This document shows, one piece after another, positions 10,101-17,526 of a stretch of 64,000 bases of DNA (the stretch's first letter is position 1; every line of letters begins with the position of its first letter). The notes beneath the pieces were generated by a model that did no database searches, had not been told where the DNA came from, and was given only the letters and a program-made list of their open reading frames with translations. The translations under genes were made by a program, and so were the position numbers. Where the stretch lies: assembly GCF_900269665.1 (NCBI RefSeq), contig NZ_LT985361.1, forward strand, positions 5,743,530-5,807,529, written 5' to 3'. Origin of the DNA: Nocardia suismassiliense (GTDB lineage Bacteria; Actinomycetota; Actinomycetes; Mycobacteriales; Mycobacteriaceae).

Positions 10101-11526
10101 CGTCGCGATCGGCGGACGCGGCGCCGCCGTGACACTCATCGACCTCACTGACCGCGCGCGGCCGAAGGCGGTCAGCACACTCGCCGACGCGCACCGCATC
10201 GCACTGATCGAACCCAGTGCCACTCGGGCAGAGTTCAGCCCGTCCGGGCACACCTTGACCATGGGGGGAAGCGGTGCGGGCGTACAGCTTTGGGACGTCC
10301 GCGATCCGCTGCATCCGCACGTGATCCGCAGCCTCGGCACGGAGCTGGCGGGACAGATCCGAGCACTGGCCTATTCCGCGAACGGCCGCTCGCTGGTGTC
10401 CGGCGGGCTCGGCGGGGAGGTGGCGCTGTGGAACGTCGAGAGCGGCACCGGAGTCGTGGTCGACAAAGAATTCGAAGCCCGCGGTGACGACGGATATCTC
10501 AGCCCGGACGGTATGACGCTGATCGTCGACGAAGGGCCGGTATCACTGGACGACCCTGGAACACTGGCGATCTGGCGTCTCACCGATCCGGCCCGTCCCG
10601 CGGTGGTCGGGCGAATCCCGCAGCACGCTGAGCGAACTGCGCATGTGAGCATCGCCCGCGACGGTCATCTCGCCGCGGTGCGCAACGGCGACGGATCGAC
10701 CTCGCTGTGGTCGCTCATCTATCCGGCCAACCCGGTGCTGGTCGGGACGGCCGCGACGAACTCGATGATCGGCATGACGTTCCCGAACACCCACACCATG
10801 ACCGTGCGGATGGACCACGCGGGGAAGAGACTCGCGGTAGAGCGTGAGAACAATCAGCTGCAACGCATCGTTCAAGTGTGGGATATCAGCGACCCGGCAC
10901 ACACCAAGCCGGTCGCCGACATCGTCACCGCAGGTTGGAACCCGCCAAGTTACACCCTGTCGCCGGACGGCCGGATGCTCGCCGCCACCGTCGCGGCGAC
11001 GGGCACCGAACTCTGGGACGTCAGCGGACGCAACCAGCCGAAGCTTCGCGCGCAACTGCCTGGAGATGCGGCGAGTCTGGCATTGAGCCCCGACGGCCGA
11101 GTGCTGTTCCGCACCGGGCGAATCGGTGACGAGCAGGGCACCGAACTGTTCGATCTGACCGATCCCACCGTGCCGAAACTACGAAAGGCCGTGCCGGATA
11201 AGACAGGATCCCCCGCCTTCAGTGCGGACGGCCGCATCTTCGCCACGGCCTCAGGGCGCGATCTGATTCTGTCGCCGACCGACAACCTGGAGAGCACCTT
11301 CGGGCTCCCCGGCCACCTCGGCACCGTGACCGCCCTGCGGCTTCGGCCCGACGGCCTGCTCGTCTCGCGCGACCCGCGCAACGTCCGTATCTGGGATGTC
11401 CGCGGAGCCACCCGAACACTGATCGATCCAGTGACAGCAGCCTGCGCTCGGCTTGGATCCGCTGTCTCGGACCGGATCTGGCAGCACTACGCGCCGAACC
11501 TGCCCTACGACAACGTCTGCGGGTAA
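7105..11526 (+). CDS. Caspase - STAND NTPase - WD40 conflict effector
   Basis: A 1473-residue modular protein. Residues 1-230 form a caspase-like (C14) peptidase with the dyad His86 (YVGHGL) and Cys138 (LDCCYSG). Residues ~252-660 are a STAND-type P-loop NTPase opening with NPYRGLFAYEKGDAPMFFGR, Walker A GASGVGKSS (296-304) and an acidic Walker B (VDQFEDVF, Asp380). A membrane or hydrophobic helix follows at ~693-714. From ~775 to the end there are at least ten WD40-type repeats of the form SPDGRLLA...VALW, likely forming one or two propellers. In such proteins the propeller senses a signal, the NTPase oligomerises and the caspase cleaves targets, often causing cell suicide. The start at 7105 overlaps the EACC1 stop; upstream in-frame sequence lies inside that gene. 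Confidence 0.88.
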   Translation: MTGLSGAGTRVLLIGSGHTPSAKLPDVPAVATSLRDLEQRLRDSCQIRPEHIRVVLDPPDPVAFYAHLRATAAEATDVLLIYYVGHGLKRDNELFLATAATTDITKNRAASEALEFAAIPAVLAQSTARTMIVVLDCCYSGLARLDSRVDNGLLLVSATQFEPALYQAGAPHTVFTGALLATLAAGDPDGPPLTTLGRLTDLLDRALSENKSSPCRPVIEFRGNASRLVVAENHAHKRPEQEDPADTAATDGINPYRGLFAYEKGDAPMFFGRTATVAALARTIADRATDLVVLTGASGVGKSSVLGAGLLPLLDVGDELPGSETWRQVALTPGADPLDALRSSLAKALRISREAVTELLADATLLNETCTATPIAVLVDQFEDVFAHHLADADEFIETLTRLARVARLTVVCVRSDFLGRCLRYPMLGPAARAAVEVAPMSLKDLRAVITEPAILAGLVVADDLVEVILSDAAPRADRSVEVLPLLSHALAATWRERRDRVLTVADYIRAGRIDKAVAKTAEAVYDGLDENGKEEARQLFLALLTVDGNVRTTSRVVELAELELDATGATVLDAFVRARLIGVGGGNHRVHRCDQADRGTVFLIHDAVLEAWDQLRDWIAQHGAATREWQRVRSRATEWSERKRHPALLLSGPALDTALLLRTRPIRLSKPEREYLDASARRQRFTTRLKFATIMSLVLLTVFSVAGATLAFDHQAKATASANDAAVQQLQLLGKSYADTNPRAALSFLLAAARRSPTDKNHAVLARALISSPFGGRVTMPDLTEGYDAVEEVALSPDGRLLAAADETGQVALWRIEGHELSDTAIGRLKVRQVHELRFDATGRKLVVFGNEYDRSRPVDQRERNVWWWDVSDPAHPALDHVDGGGGIGAVSPDGTTGVRIVSAGDKSVTTLVRIGEQITEGARLDSPGLMLGFSKDNSLLVTADDAGLALWDTSDLGNPIRLANVSTALSVDTDPAQFTMVTGGTRDFASFSPDNRLVAIGGRGAAVTLIDLTDRARPKAVSTLADAHRIALIEPSATRAEFSPSGHTLTMGGSGAGVQLWDVRDPLHPHVIRSLGTELAGQIRALAYSANGRSLVSGGLGGEVALWNVESGTGVVVDKEFEARGDDGYLSPDGMTLIVDEGPVSLDDPGTLAIWRLTDPARPAVVGRIPQHAERTAHVSIARDGHLAAVRNGDGSTSLWSLIYPANPVLVGTAATNSMIGMTFPNTHTMTVRMDHAGKRLAVERENNQLQRIVQVWDISDPAHTKPVADIVTAGWNPPSYTLSPDGRMLAATVAATGTELWDVSGRNQPKLRAQLPGDAASLALSPDGRVLFRTGRIGDEQGTELFDLTDPTVPKLRKAVPDKTGSPAFSADGRIFATASGRDLILSPTDNLESTFGLPGHLGTVTALRLRPDGLLVSRDPRNVRIWDVRGATRTLIDPVTAACARLGSAVSDRIWQHYAPNLPYDNVCG

Positions 11527-11535
11527 CCGCCCCGA

Positions 11536-11935
11536 CTACCGGACGACGATGTCTTCCGCCCGCATCGCAGTGTCCGGCGGCGGCACCAGCCCGGTGCGCC
11601 TGCTCTTCCTCGCCGTATCACCGAAGTAGCCGGCCGCGCCATGATCAGCCGGCTCGACGTGGCCCGGTAGCCGTCCCCGGGCGTCTCTCGTGTTCGAAGA
11701 GTACAGGGCGTTGAAGTCTTGGGCGGCTCCGGTGAGCAGAGTCTTGCCGTCGGGGGTGAAGGCGATATCGCTGGCGTCGGTGAGCGGTTCGCCCAGCTGC
11801 TGTGCCCGACCGGAGTCGGACAAACCCCACAGCGCGACTGGCGCGCCCGACTGCTGTACCGCGATCGTCCGCCCGTCCGGCGGGAGTTCGCGTGCACTGC
11901 GGTCGAAGGGACGCCCGTCGAAGCCGACAATGCTC
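11536..11935 (-). pseudogene. Decayed WD40-repeat fragment
   Basis: Read on the minus strand, this stretch encodes two WD40-like blades (LPPDGRTIAVQQSGAPVALW, then FTPDGKTLLTGAAQDFNALY) with no N-terminal domain and an abrupt end in unrelated Arg-rich sequence. The repeats resemble those of the convergent caspase-STAND-WD40 gene, ending only ~10 bases away. It is best read as the cut-off C-terminal end of a second gene of that type, left by a rearrangement. Its upstream end is lost at the IclR promoter region. Confidence 0.55.
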
Positions 11936-11981
11936 TTCTGTATTGCAGAACTACTGCATACAATGTTCTGCTATGGAGAAC
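11935..11981. promoter_or_regulatory. Two IclR-type palindromic operator sites
   Basis: CTTCTG-TATTG-CAGAAC (11935-11951) and GTTCTG-CTATG-GAGAAC (11965-11981) lie 30 bp apart. The second overlaps the IclR start codon at 11973. They fit the motif found in the other two promoter regions of this locus (14075-14111, 16077-16162), suggesting autoregulation of this IclR gene. Confidence 0.6.
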
Positions 11982-12707
11982 TTCCCCTACCGCGTCGAAT
12001 CGGTGGACAACGCGTTGCGACTGCTGCTCATGCTGCAGCGCAACCCGCAGTTGCGGTTGTCGGATGCCGCCGACGAGCTGGGTATCGCTCGTTCGACGGC
12101 GCATCGACTGCTCACCACGCTGCGCAACCGCGACTTCGTCACGCAAGGCGCGGACAAGCTCTATCGCCCGGGGGCGGCGATGTACCGCTTCGGCACGCCC
12201 CGCAATTCCTGGCACACGCTCGTCGACGCGGTGCGGCCGCATTTACGTTGGCTCGCTGCTCAATTGGGTGAGACGGCGCACTTGGTGGTCCGCGACGGCA
12301 GCGACGTGCGGTTCCTCGACAGTGTCGAGAGCGAGCGACCGTTGCAGGTCGGTTCCCGAATCGGCGTCGTTTTTCCGGCCCATCTCACCTCCGGCGGTAA
12401 AGCTTTGATGGCGGAGCTGCCCGAGCCGCAGCTGGCCGAGGTGCTGGCGTCGCGCCGGGTGGCCGACCCGAGCACGGTGCGGCGGGAGCTGAACACCGTG
12501 CGCCGCTGCCGCTTCGGGATGAACAACGGCGAAAGCGAGCCGGGCGTCACCGCGATGGGAATGTGCTTGCGCGACAGCGGGAATCACTGCACGGCGGCGC
12601 TGACCGTCTCCACGCCGACGATGCGGTTCCGCCGCGCACAGATTCCGGCCATCGCGAAGCTGCTCACCACGGCGACGCAACGTGCACACGCCGACCTCAC
12701 CCGGTGA
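11973..12707 (+). CDS. IclR-family transcriptional regulator
   Basis: A 244-residue IclR regulator. The N-terminal winged helix-turn-helix runs from ~7 to 65 (VESVDNALRLLLML ... ELGIARSTAHRLLTTL) and the C-terminal effector-binding domain fills the rest (HLTSGGKALMAELPE is typical). The ATG at 11973 has no ribosome binding site and lies within a palindromic operator candidate, suggesting a leaderless, self-regulated transcript. It is a paralogue of the IclR gene at 15253-16065 and converges on the flavin reductase gene. It probably senses the substrate of the monooxygenase locus. Confidence 0.88.
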   Translation: MENFPYRVESVDNALRLLLMLQRNPQLRLSDAADELGIARSTAHRLLTTLRNRDFVTQGADKLYRPGAAMYRFGTPRNSWHTLVDAVRPHLRWLAAQLGETAHLVVRDGSDVRFLDSVESERPLQVGSRIGVVFPAHLTSGGKALMAELPEPQLAEVLASRRVADPSTVRRELNTVRRCRFGMNNGESEPGVTAMGMCLRDSGNHCTAALTVSTPTMRFRRAQIPAIAKLLTTATQRAHADLTR

Positions 12708-12725
12708 GCAGCTGACGGCGAATCC

Positions 12726-13238
12726 TTATGCGAGGCTGCGGAACCGGCTGCCATGGAAGACGAGCGGCTCGGGGTCGAACAGCGTCAGGCCGTGCAGGGC
12801 GAGCACGACTATCCGGTGGTCCCCGGCGGTGACCTCGTCGTGGATCGAGCAGCGAAACCACGCGCTCGCGCCCTCGATCAACACCTCCCCGCAAGCTCCG
12901 GCCGACCACGGCACGCCCGCGAATCGATCCACGTTCTTGGCGGACAACTGACGGCACAACCCAGCGTGCGTATCAGCGAGTACGCTCAGCCCCAGCCGCG
13001 GTCTGTCTCGCAGCAACGGCCAGGTCTGCGACTCGTTGGCGATGCATACCGACACCAACGGCGGCGCGAGCGAGACCGAGGTGAACGAGTTCGCGGCGAG
13101 GCCGACGGGTGTCTCGCCGTCGAGTGCGCACAGCGCGACAACCCCGGTGGGATAGCGACCGAACGCGCTGCGCAGCGTCGCGGCGTCGATCTCGGCCACC
13201 TCCTGCTCGATAATCTTTCGGCTTCCCTCCGCGCTCAT
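12726..13238 (-). CDS. Flavin reductase (HpaC/NtaB type)
   Basis: A 170-residue flavin reductase domain protein that uses NAD(P)H to make free FMNH2 or FADH2. Recognisable segments are FGRYPTGVVALCAL (28-41), GLAANSFTSVSLAPPLVSVC (51-70), the Leu/Arg-rich SQTWPLLRD and the FxG-W segment DRFAGVPW. Two-component luciferase-like monooxygenases need such a partner, and this is the only flavin reductase visible near five of them, so it probably serves all. Its start overlaps the stop of the SDR upstream (ATGA), giving a two-gene minus-strand operon. Confidence 0.87.
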   Translation of the reverse strand: MSAEGSRKIIEQEVAEIDAATLRSAFGRYPTGVVALCALDGETPVGLAANSFTSVSLAPPLVSVCIANESQTWPLLRDRPRLGLSVLADTHAGLCRQLSAKNVDRFAGVPWSAGACGEVLIEGASAWFRCSIHDEVTAGDHRIVVLALHGLTLFDPEPLVFHGSRFRSLA

Positions 13239-14032
13239 GCCCACGCCGTCATCCCGCCGTCTACCCGGATGTCGACGCCGGTGATCCAGGCCGCCGCGGA
13301 CGATGCGAGGAACAGCGCGGTGTGCGCGACGTCGGCCGGCTCGCCGATGCGGTCCAGCAGGGGACCCTGCGCCACCGCCGCTGCCATCTCCGCATCGACG
13401 AGGGCGGCGGCCATCGCCGGGGTACGCACTGGACCGGGTGAGATCGAGTTGGCTCGAATGCCGTGCGGCGCACCTTCGATCGCGAGCTGGCGGGTCAACG
13501 CGATCACCGCACCTTTCGCGGCCGCATGGGCAGCGGTGGCGAACAGTTTCGAGCCGCGATGGCCGGCGATCGACCCGACGGTGATGATGGAGCCACCGCC
13601 GCGCTCGACGAGTGCGGGCCAGGCGGTCTGGCAGGTGAGAAAGGTGGTCTCGAGTTCCTGCCGAAGCGTGAATCGCCAATCCTCCAGCGAAAACGACTCC
13701 ACCGCACCGAATCTCGCGGTTGCCGCGTTCGGGTAGACGATGTCCAGTCCGCCGAATCGGCTGACCGCGTGCTCGATCAGCTCCGCCACCGCGGCGGGAT
13801 CACTGACATCGCAGGGGGCCAGCGTCGACATCACGCCGCCCGCCTCGCGGACCAGCCGCGCCGTCTCCGCGGTGCCGTCGACCACGAGGTCGCAGCCGAC
13901 CACGCTCGCTCCGGCACGGGCGAACAGGATGCTCGCCGCCCGTCCCTGCCCACCGGCCACGCCGGTGATGAGGGCGACTTTGCCGTCGATCCGATTGTCT
14001 GCCGGGTCGAGTCCCGGAATGCCATTCGTCAT
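13235..14032 (-). CDS. SDR oxidoreductase with His at the catalytic Tyr position
   Basis: A 265-residue short-chain dehydrogenase/reductase. The cofactor loop TGVAGGQGRA (23-32), the CDVSDP segment, Ser154 (TVGSIAG) and the PG motif (SISPGPVRTP) are standard. The YxxxK motif reads H169-A-A-A-K173, so the usual Tyr acid/base is His; the NNAG motif is also altered (PNAA). A second SDR of this locus (23301-24104) has the same replacement. It should oxidise or reduce an alcohol/ketone with NAD(P). It is the first gene of the minus-strand operon with the flavin reductase. Confidence 0.88.
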   Translation of the reverse strand: MTNGIPGLDPADNRIDGKVALITGVAGGQGRAASILFARAGASVVGCDLVVDGTAETARLVREAGGVMSTLAPCDVSDPAAVAELIEHAVSRFGGLDIVYPNAATARFGAVESFSLEDWRFTLRQELETTFLTCQTAWPALVERGGGSIITVGSIAGHRGSKLFATAAHAAAKGAVIALTRQLAIEGAPHGIRANSISPGPVRTPAMAAALVDAEMAAAVAQGPLLDRIGEPADVAHTALFLASSAAAWITGVDIRVDGGMTAWA

Positions 14033-14074
14033 GGTGACCTCCCGGTTCGACGGTAACCCGGAATCGCTCTGGAT

Positions 14075-14111
14075 GTCCTGCTGTGCAGATGCTTATTCTG
14101 CTATTAAGAAT
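14075..14111. promoter_or_regulatory. Two degenerate IclR-type operator sites
   Basis: GTCCTG-CTGTG-CAGATG (14075-14091) and ATTCTG-CTATT-AAGAAT (14095-14111) lie 20 bp apart between the divergent SDR and luciferase-like genes. Each has one or two departures from GTTCTG-N5-CAGAAC. They could control both directions. Confidence 0.45.
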
Positions 14112-14133
14112 TCGATCTATCGCGGGAGACGTC

Positions 14134-15246
14134 ATGACAGCAGCAGCGGCCCACGGCCTGCTCGCCCCCACCAACAAGCTCCGGCTCGGCACCTTCGGCA
14201 CCAATGTCGAAGGCGGCCCGGCCCTGACCACCATTCCCACGCGCTTGCGCACGGAGTGGTCTCAGGTGCGCGCACTGGCGATCACCGCCGACCGCATGGG
14301 CTTGGACGCGATCGTCCCGGTCGCGCGCTGGCGGGGCCATGGCGGCGCCCACAACACCCACGGCAGCACGTTCGACACGTTCACCTGGGCGGCCGGTGTC
14401 GGCGCGGTTACCCAACGGGCACAGGTGTTCTCGACCTGCCACATGCCCGCCGTCCATCCGGTGGTAGCCGCGAAGCAGCTCGCCACCATCGACCACATCA
14501 CCGGCGGCCGGGCCGGGGTCAACACCGTCGGCGGATGGCTGCGCCCGGAACTGGAGATGTTCGGTGCTCCGATGCTGGAACACGATCGCCGCTACGACCT
14601 GGCCGACGAATGGACGCGGATCCTGCGCTCCCTCTGGGCCGAGGACGAATTCGACTTCGACGGTGACTTCTTCACCATTCGCCGCGGTTTCTCCGAACCG
14701 AAACCCGTTGGGCGACCGCCGATCATGAACGCAGGCGGCTCGGAGCGCGGCCGTCTGTACGCGGCACGATACGCCGATATGGCCTTCGTGCTGCTCACCG
14801 GCGACGACCTGGCGTCGCAGCGAGAACAGGTGCAGTCGCTCAAACGACTCGCCCGCGACGAGTTCGACCGCGACATCCAGGTGTGGACGAGCGCCTACCT
14901 GGTGTGCCGCGACACCGTGGCCGAGGCCGAGCGGTATCTGTCCTGGTACGCCGACGAACACGGCGATGTCGAGGCCGCCGACAGCGCTTTGCGGACGATG
15001 AGCGTGGAATCGGAAGTGCTCGGCGCACAACGGTGGCAACAGGTGCGACGCGGCTTCATCGCCGGCGCCGGTGGGGTGCCGCTGGTGGGCACCCCGGAGA
15101 TGATCACCGCGCGGCTGGCGGAACTGTCCGGGATCGGCATCGACGGTTGCCTGCTCGTCTGCGCGGAATGGGAACCCGAATTGGACCGCCTCGACCGCAC
15201 CGTGCTGCCGCTGCTCGAGCAGGCCGGGCTGCGCGCCCCGCGCTGA
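14134..15246 (+). CDS. Luciferase-like flavin-dependent monooxygenase (SfnG/RutA type)
   Basis: A 370-residue LLM-class monooxygenase using FMNH2 and O2. Typical segments are the first strand KLRLGTFGTNVEGG, QLATIDHITGGRAGVNTVGGW (the flavin-binding H-ITGGR-GVN core), EHDRRYDLADEW, the PIMNAGGSERGR phosphate-binding loop and the closing PLVGTPEMITARL. The pattern is closest to dimethylsulfone monooxygenase SfnG and pyrimidine oxygenase RutA. It is a paralogue of the gene at 20233-21402. The ATG at 14134 follows GGGAGA; an upstream ATG at 14083 would place the operator candidates inside the gene. It is a single plus-strand gene divergent from the SDR/reductase operon. Confidence 0.88.
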   Translation: MTAAAAHGLLAPTNKLRLGTFGTNVEGGPALTTIPTRLRTEWSQVRALAITADRMGLDAIVPVARWRGHGGAHNTHGSTFDTFTWAAGVGAVTQRAQVFSTCHMPAVHPVVAAKQLATIDHITGGRAGVNTVGGWLRPELEMFGAPMLEHDRRYDLADEWTRILRSLWAEDEFDFDGDFFTIRRGFSEPKPVGRPPIMNAGGSERGRLYAARYADMAFVLLTGDDLASQREQVQSLKRLARDEFDRDIQVWTSAYLVCRDTVAEAERYLSWYADEHGDVEAADSALRTMSVESEVLGAQRWQQVRRGFIAGAGGVPLVGTPEMITARLAELSGIGIDGCLLVCAEWEPELDRLDRTVLPLLEQAGLRAPR

Positions 15247-15252
15247 GGACGC

Positions 15253-16065
15253 TCACCACGGCAGCGCCTGGGCGACTCGATCTGCCGCTGCCACAACGGC
15301 TTTCCCGAGTCGCCGCACCGCATGATCGTCCATGCGCGCGCTCGGCACGGCAACGACGATCACGAAGGTCGCCCGGCCGTCGGGGTCCTTGATCGGCGCG
15401 GCGACCGCACTCACCTCGGGATCGATCTCCCCCAGTTCCACCGCGTAGCCGCGTTCCCGCGTGCGCGCGAGCTCACCTTCCAGCCCGGCCCTGGTTCGTC
15501 CGATACCCGCAGGCTTGGGCAACCGTGCCTGCGGGTAGAGCCGCCGCAGTTCGTCGCCCGGCATCAAGGCCAGCACGGCTCGCCCGGCGGCGGTGGAGTG
15601 TGCGGGCAGCGCCGCCCCGACCCGCCCGGATACCCGGACCCATCGGTCGGACTCGATCGCCTCGATGCAGACGACCTCGCGCTGCTCCTGCAGCACCAAC
15701 AGCCGCACGGTCTCAGCGGTTTCCGCGCCGAGCGCCTCGAGCACGGGCCTGGCGTGCGTGCGGATGTCGAGGCTGCGCACCACCTGCAGGCCGATATTGA
15801 ACAGCACCGGACCCGCGCTGTAATCCCGGGATTCGGCGTCGCGCGCGGCGAGCCGGTGGAACTGCAGCATCTGCATCAGCCGGTGGGCGGTCGAACGCGC
15901 GACGCCCAATTCTTCTGCGGCTTCAGCGATTCGGATCCGTCGGCGCTCGGCGAGCAGGATCAGCAACCGCAACGCACTGTCCACCGAACCGATCGGATAC
16001 GCGGGCGGCTCGGGGTCGGGCTGGCCGGGCTGGGTCATGGTCTCCTCGCTGGACGAAGGCTGCAT
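15253..16065 (-). CDS. IclR-family transcriptional regulator
   Basis: A 270-residue IclR regulator with winged helix-turn-helix (IGSVDSALRLLILL ... ELGVARSTAHRLMQML) and effector domain ending in a typical helix (DDHAVRRLGKAVVAAADRV). I used the ATG at 16065, right beside the operator at 16077-16093; an ATG at 16038 preceded closely by GAGGAG is the alternative. A longer in-frame extension to 17004 lies inside the divergent monooxygenase gene and is not real. It is divergent from the main nine-gene plus-strand run, which it most likely controls together with itself. Confidence 0.87.
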   Translation of the reverse strand: MQPSSSEETMTQPGQPDPEPPAYPIGSVDSALRLLILLAERRRIRIAEAAEELGVARSTAHRLMQMLQFHRLAARDAESRDYSAGPVLFNIGLQVVRSLDIRTHARPVLEALGAETAETVRLLVLQEQREVVCIEAIESDRWVRVSGRVGAALPAHSTAAGRAVLALMPGDELRRLYPQARLPKPAGIGRTRAGLEGELARTRERGYAVELGEIDPEVSAVAAPIKDPDGRATFVIVVAVPSARMDDHAVRRLGKAVVAAADRVAQALPW

Positions 16066-16076
16066 GGTCGGACAGT

Positions 16077-16162
16077 GTTCTGTATAGCAGAACCGAACCT
16101 TGACCGCGTCGACGGCCGCTCGTACCGTCCAATAAGCAGAATGAAGTTCTGCACAGCAGACA
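16077..16162. promoter_or_regulatory. IclR-type operators in the divergent promoter
   Basis: GTTCTG-TATAG-CAGAAC (16077-16093) is a perfect 6+6 inverted repeat just upstream of the minus-strand IclR start. GTTCTG-CACAG-CAGACA (16146-16162) lies 20 bases before the plus-strand monooxygenase start, with an extra CAGAA half-site at 16137-16141. One site per divergent promoter suggests joint control by the IclR protein. Confidence 0.6.
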
Positions 16163-16182
16163 TTACGGTTGAGGGTGCACAT

Positions 16183-17526
16183 ATGACAGGCGACGACATG
16201 CCGGACCGCCGAGCGATCCTGTTCTTCACCCCGGAATGGAACGGCATGCATCCGGGCGCGTGGCGGCTGCGCTCCAGCGACGCCGACGGCGCAATGGATT
16301 TCGCGGTGGTGTCGCGCCTGGTCCGGGCCGCCGAGGCGGCCAAGTTCCACGGCTTCTTCCTGGCCGATCCGCTCGGCTTCCGCCTGCATATCAGCCCCGC
16401 CGCGCTGGCCCGGACCGCGACCGCGGTGCGCTACGAGCCGTTCACGCTGATGGCCGCGCTGTCGCAGTGCACCGAGCACATCGGCTTGTTGATGACGGCC
16501 CAAACCAGCTATGACGAGCCGTATCACGTGGCGCGGCGGTTCGCCTCGCTCGACCATCTCAGCAAGGGCCGGGCGGGCTGGAATGTGGTGACCGCGGGCG
16601 ATCCGTCGGGCTCTGTCCTGTTCGGCCGCCCCCGGCATCTCGGCCATTCGGAACGCTACCGGCGCGGCGCCGAATTCGTCGAGGCGGTCACCGCGCTGTG
16701 GGACACCTGGGACGACGACGCGTTCGAAATGGACAAGGAGTCGGGCCGCTATTTCGACACCTCGAAGCTGCACATCGCCACCAAGACCGGGGAGTACGTG
16801 CACGCCGCCGGGCCGTTGAACGTACCGCGCCCGGTGCAGGGGTATCCCGTTCTGGCCCAAGCGGGTTCGTCGCCGTCCGGCCGCGACTTCGCCGCCCGCT
16901 ACGCCGAGGTGATCTTCACCCTGCAACCCGACATCGACCACGCCAGGGACTTCGGTACGAAGGTCCGCCAGGCGGCCACCCGGCACGGCCGCGACGGGGC
17001 ACACCTGAAGATCTTGCCCTCGCTGACCTTGGTCGTTGCCGAATCCGACGCGGCAGCCGACGCGCGCTTCGCCGAACTCGACGCCTTGGTCGACGACCGA
17101 CTCGGGCTCGAACTACTCGGCGGATTCCTCGACGCCGACCTGAGCGGTTGCCATCCCGACGACCCCGTCCCCGACGTCGCGGAAACAGCTGGCTCCCAGA
17201 CAGTTCAAGGTTTCTTCCTCGCCAAAGCCCGCCGCGACAACCTCACCATCCGCGAGCTGATCGGGTTCATGCTGCGCTGGGGCGCCATCGGCGGATCACC
17301 GACGACCATCGCCGATCACATCGAGGAGTGGATCCGGGCGGGCGCGTGCGACGGATTCAACGTCACGTTCGCCGATCTACCCGACTCGATGAACCTCTTC
17401 GTCGCAGAGGTCATCCCGGAACTGCAGCGGCGCAACATCTTTCACCACGACTACGAAGGAGCCACCTTGCGCGACAACCTCGGCCTGCCCCGGCCGGTCA
17501 ACCAGTTCCAGGCGGTCCGGCGATGA
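16183..17526 (+). CDS. NtaA/SnaA/DszA-type FMNH2-dependent monooxygenase
   Basis: A 447-residue monooxygenase of the nitrilotriacetate / pristinamycin / dibenzothiophene-sulfone group. Diagnostic pieces are the N-terminus LFFTPEWNGMHPGAWR, KFHGFFLADPLGFR, SYDEPYHVARRFASLDHLSKGRAGWNVVT, the PVLAQAGSSPSGRDFAARYAE phosphate loop and the end FNVTFADLPDSMNLFVAEVIPELQRR. It oxygenates a substrate using reduced FMN from the separate reductase. It leads the main operon and overlaps the next gene (ATGA). The ATG at 16183 follows GAGGG. Two paralogues follow at 21392 and 24101. Confidence 0.9.
   Translation: MTGDDMPDRRAILFFTPEWNGMHPGAWRLRSSDADGAMDFAVVSRLVRAAEAAKFHGFFLADPLGFRLHISPAALARTATAVRYEPFTLMAALSQCTEHIGLLMTAQTSYDEPYHVARRFASLDHLSKGRAGWNVVTAGDPSGSVLFGRPRHLGHSERYRRGAEFVEAVTALWDTWDDDAFEMDKESGRYFDTSKLHIATKTGEYVHAAGPLNVPRPVQGYPVLAQAGSSPSGRDFAARYAEVIFTLQPDIDHARDFGTKVRQAATRHGRDGAHLKILPSLTLVVAESDAAADARFAELDALVDDRLGLELLGGFLDADLSGCHPDDPVPDVAETAGSQTVQGFFLAKARRDNLTIRELIGFMLRWGAIGGSPTTIADHIEEWIRAGACDGFNVTFADLPDSMNLFVAEVIPELQRRNIFHHDYEGATLRDNLGLPRPVNQFQAVRR

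Noticed and set aside
16066..17004. Long N-terminal extension of the second IclR gene
   Set aside because: It runs antisense through the NtaA-like monooxygenase; the winged helix begins normally just after 16065.
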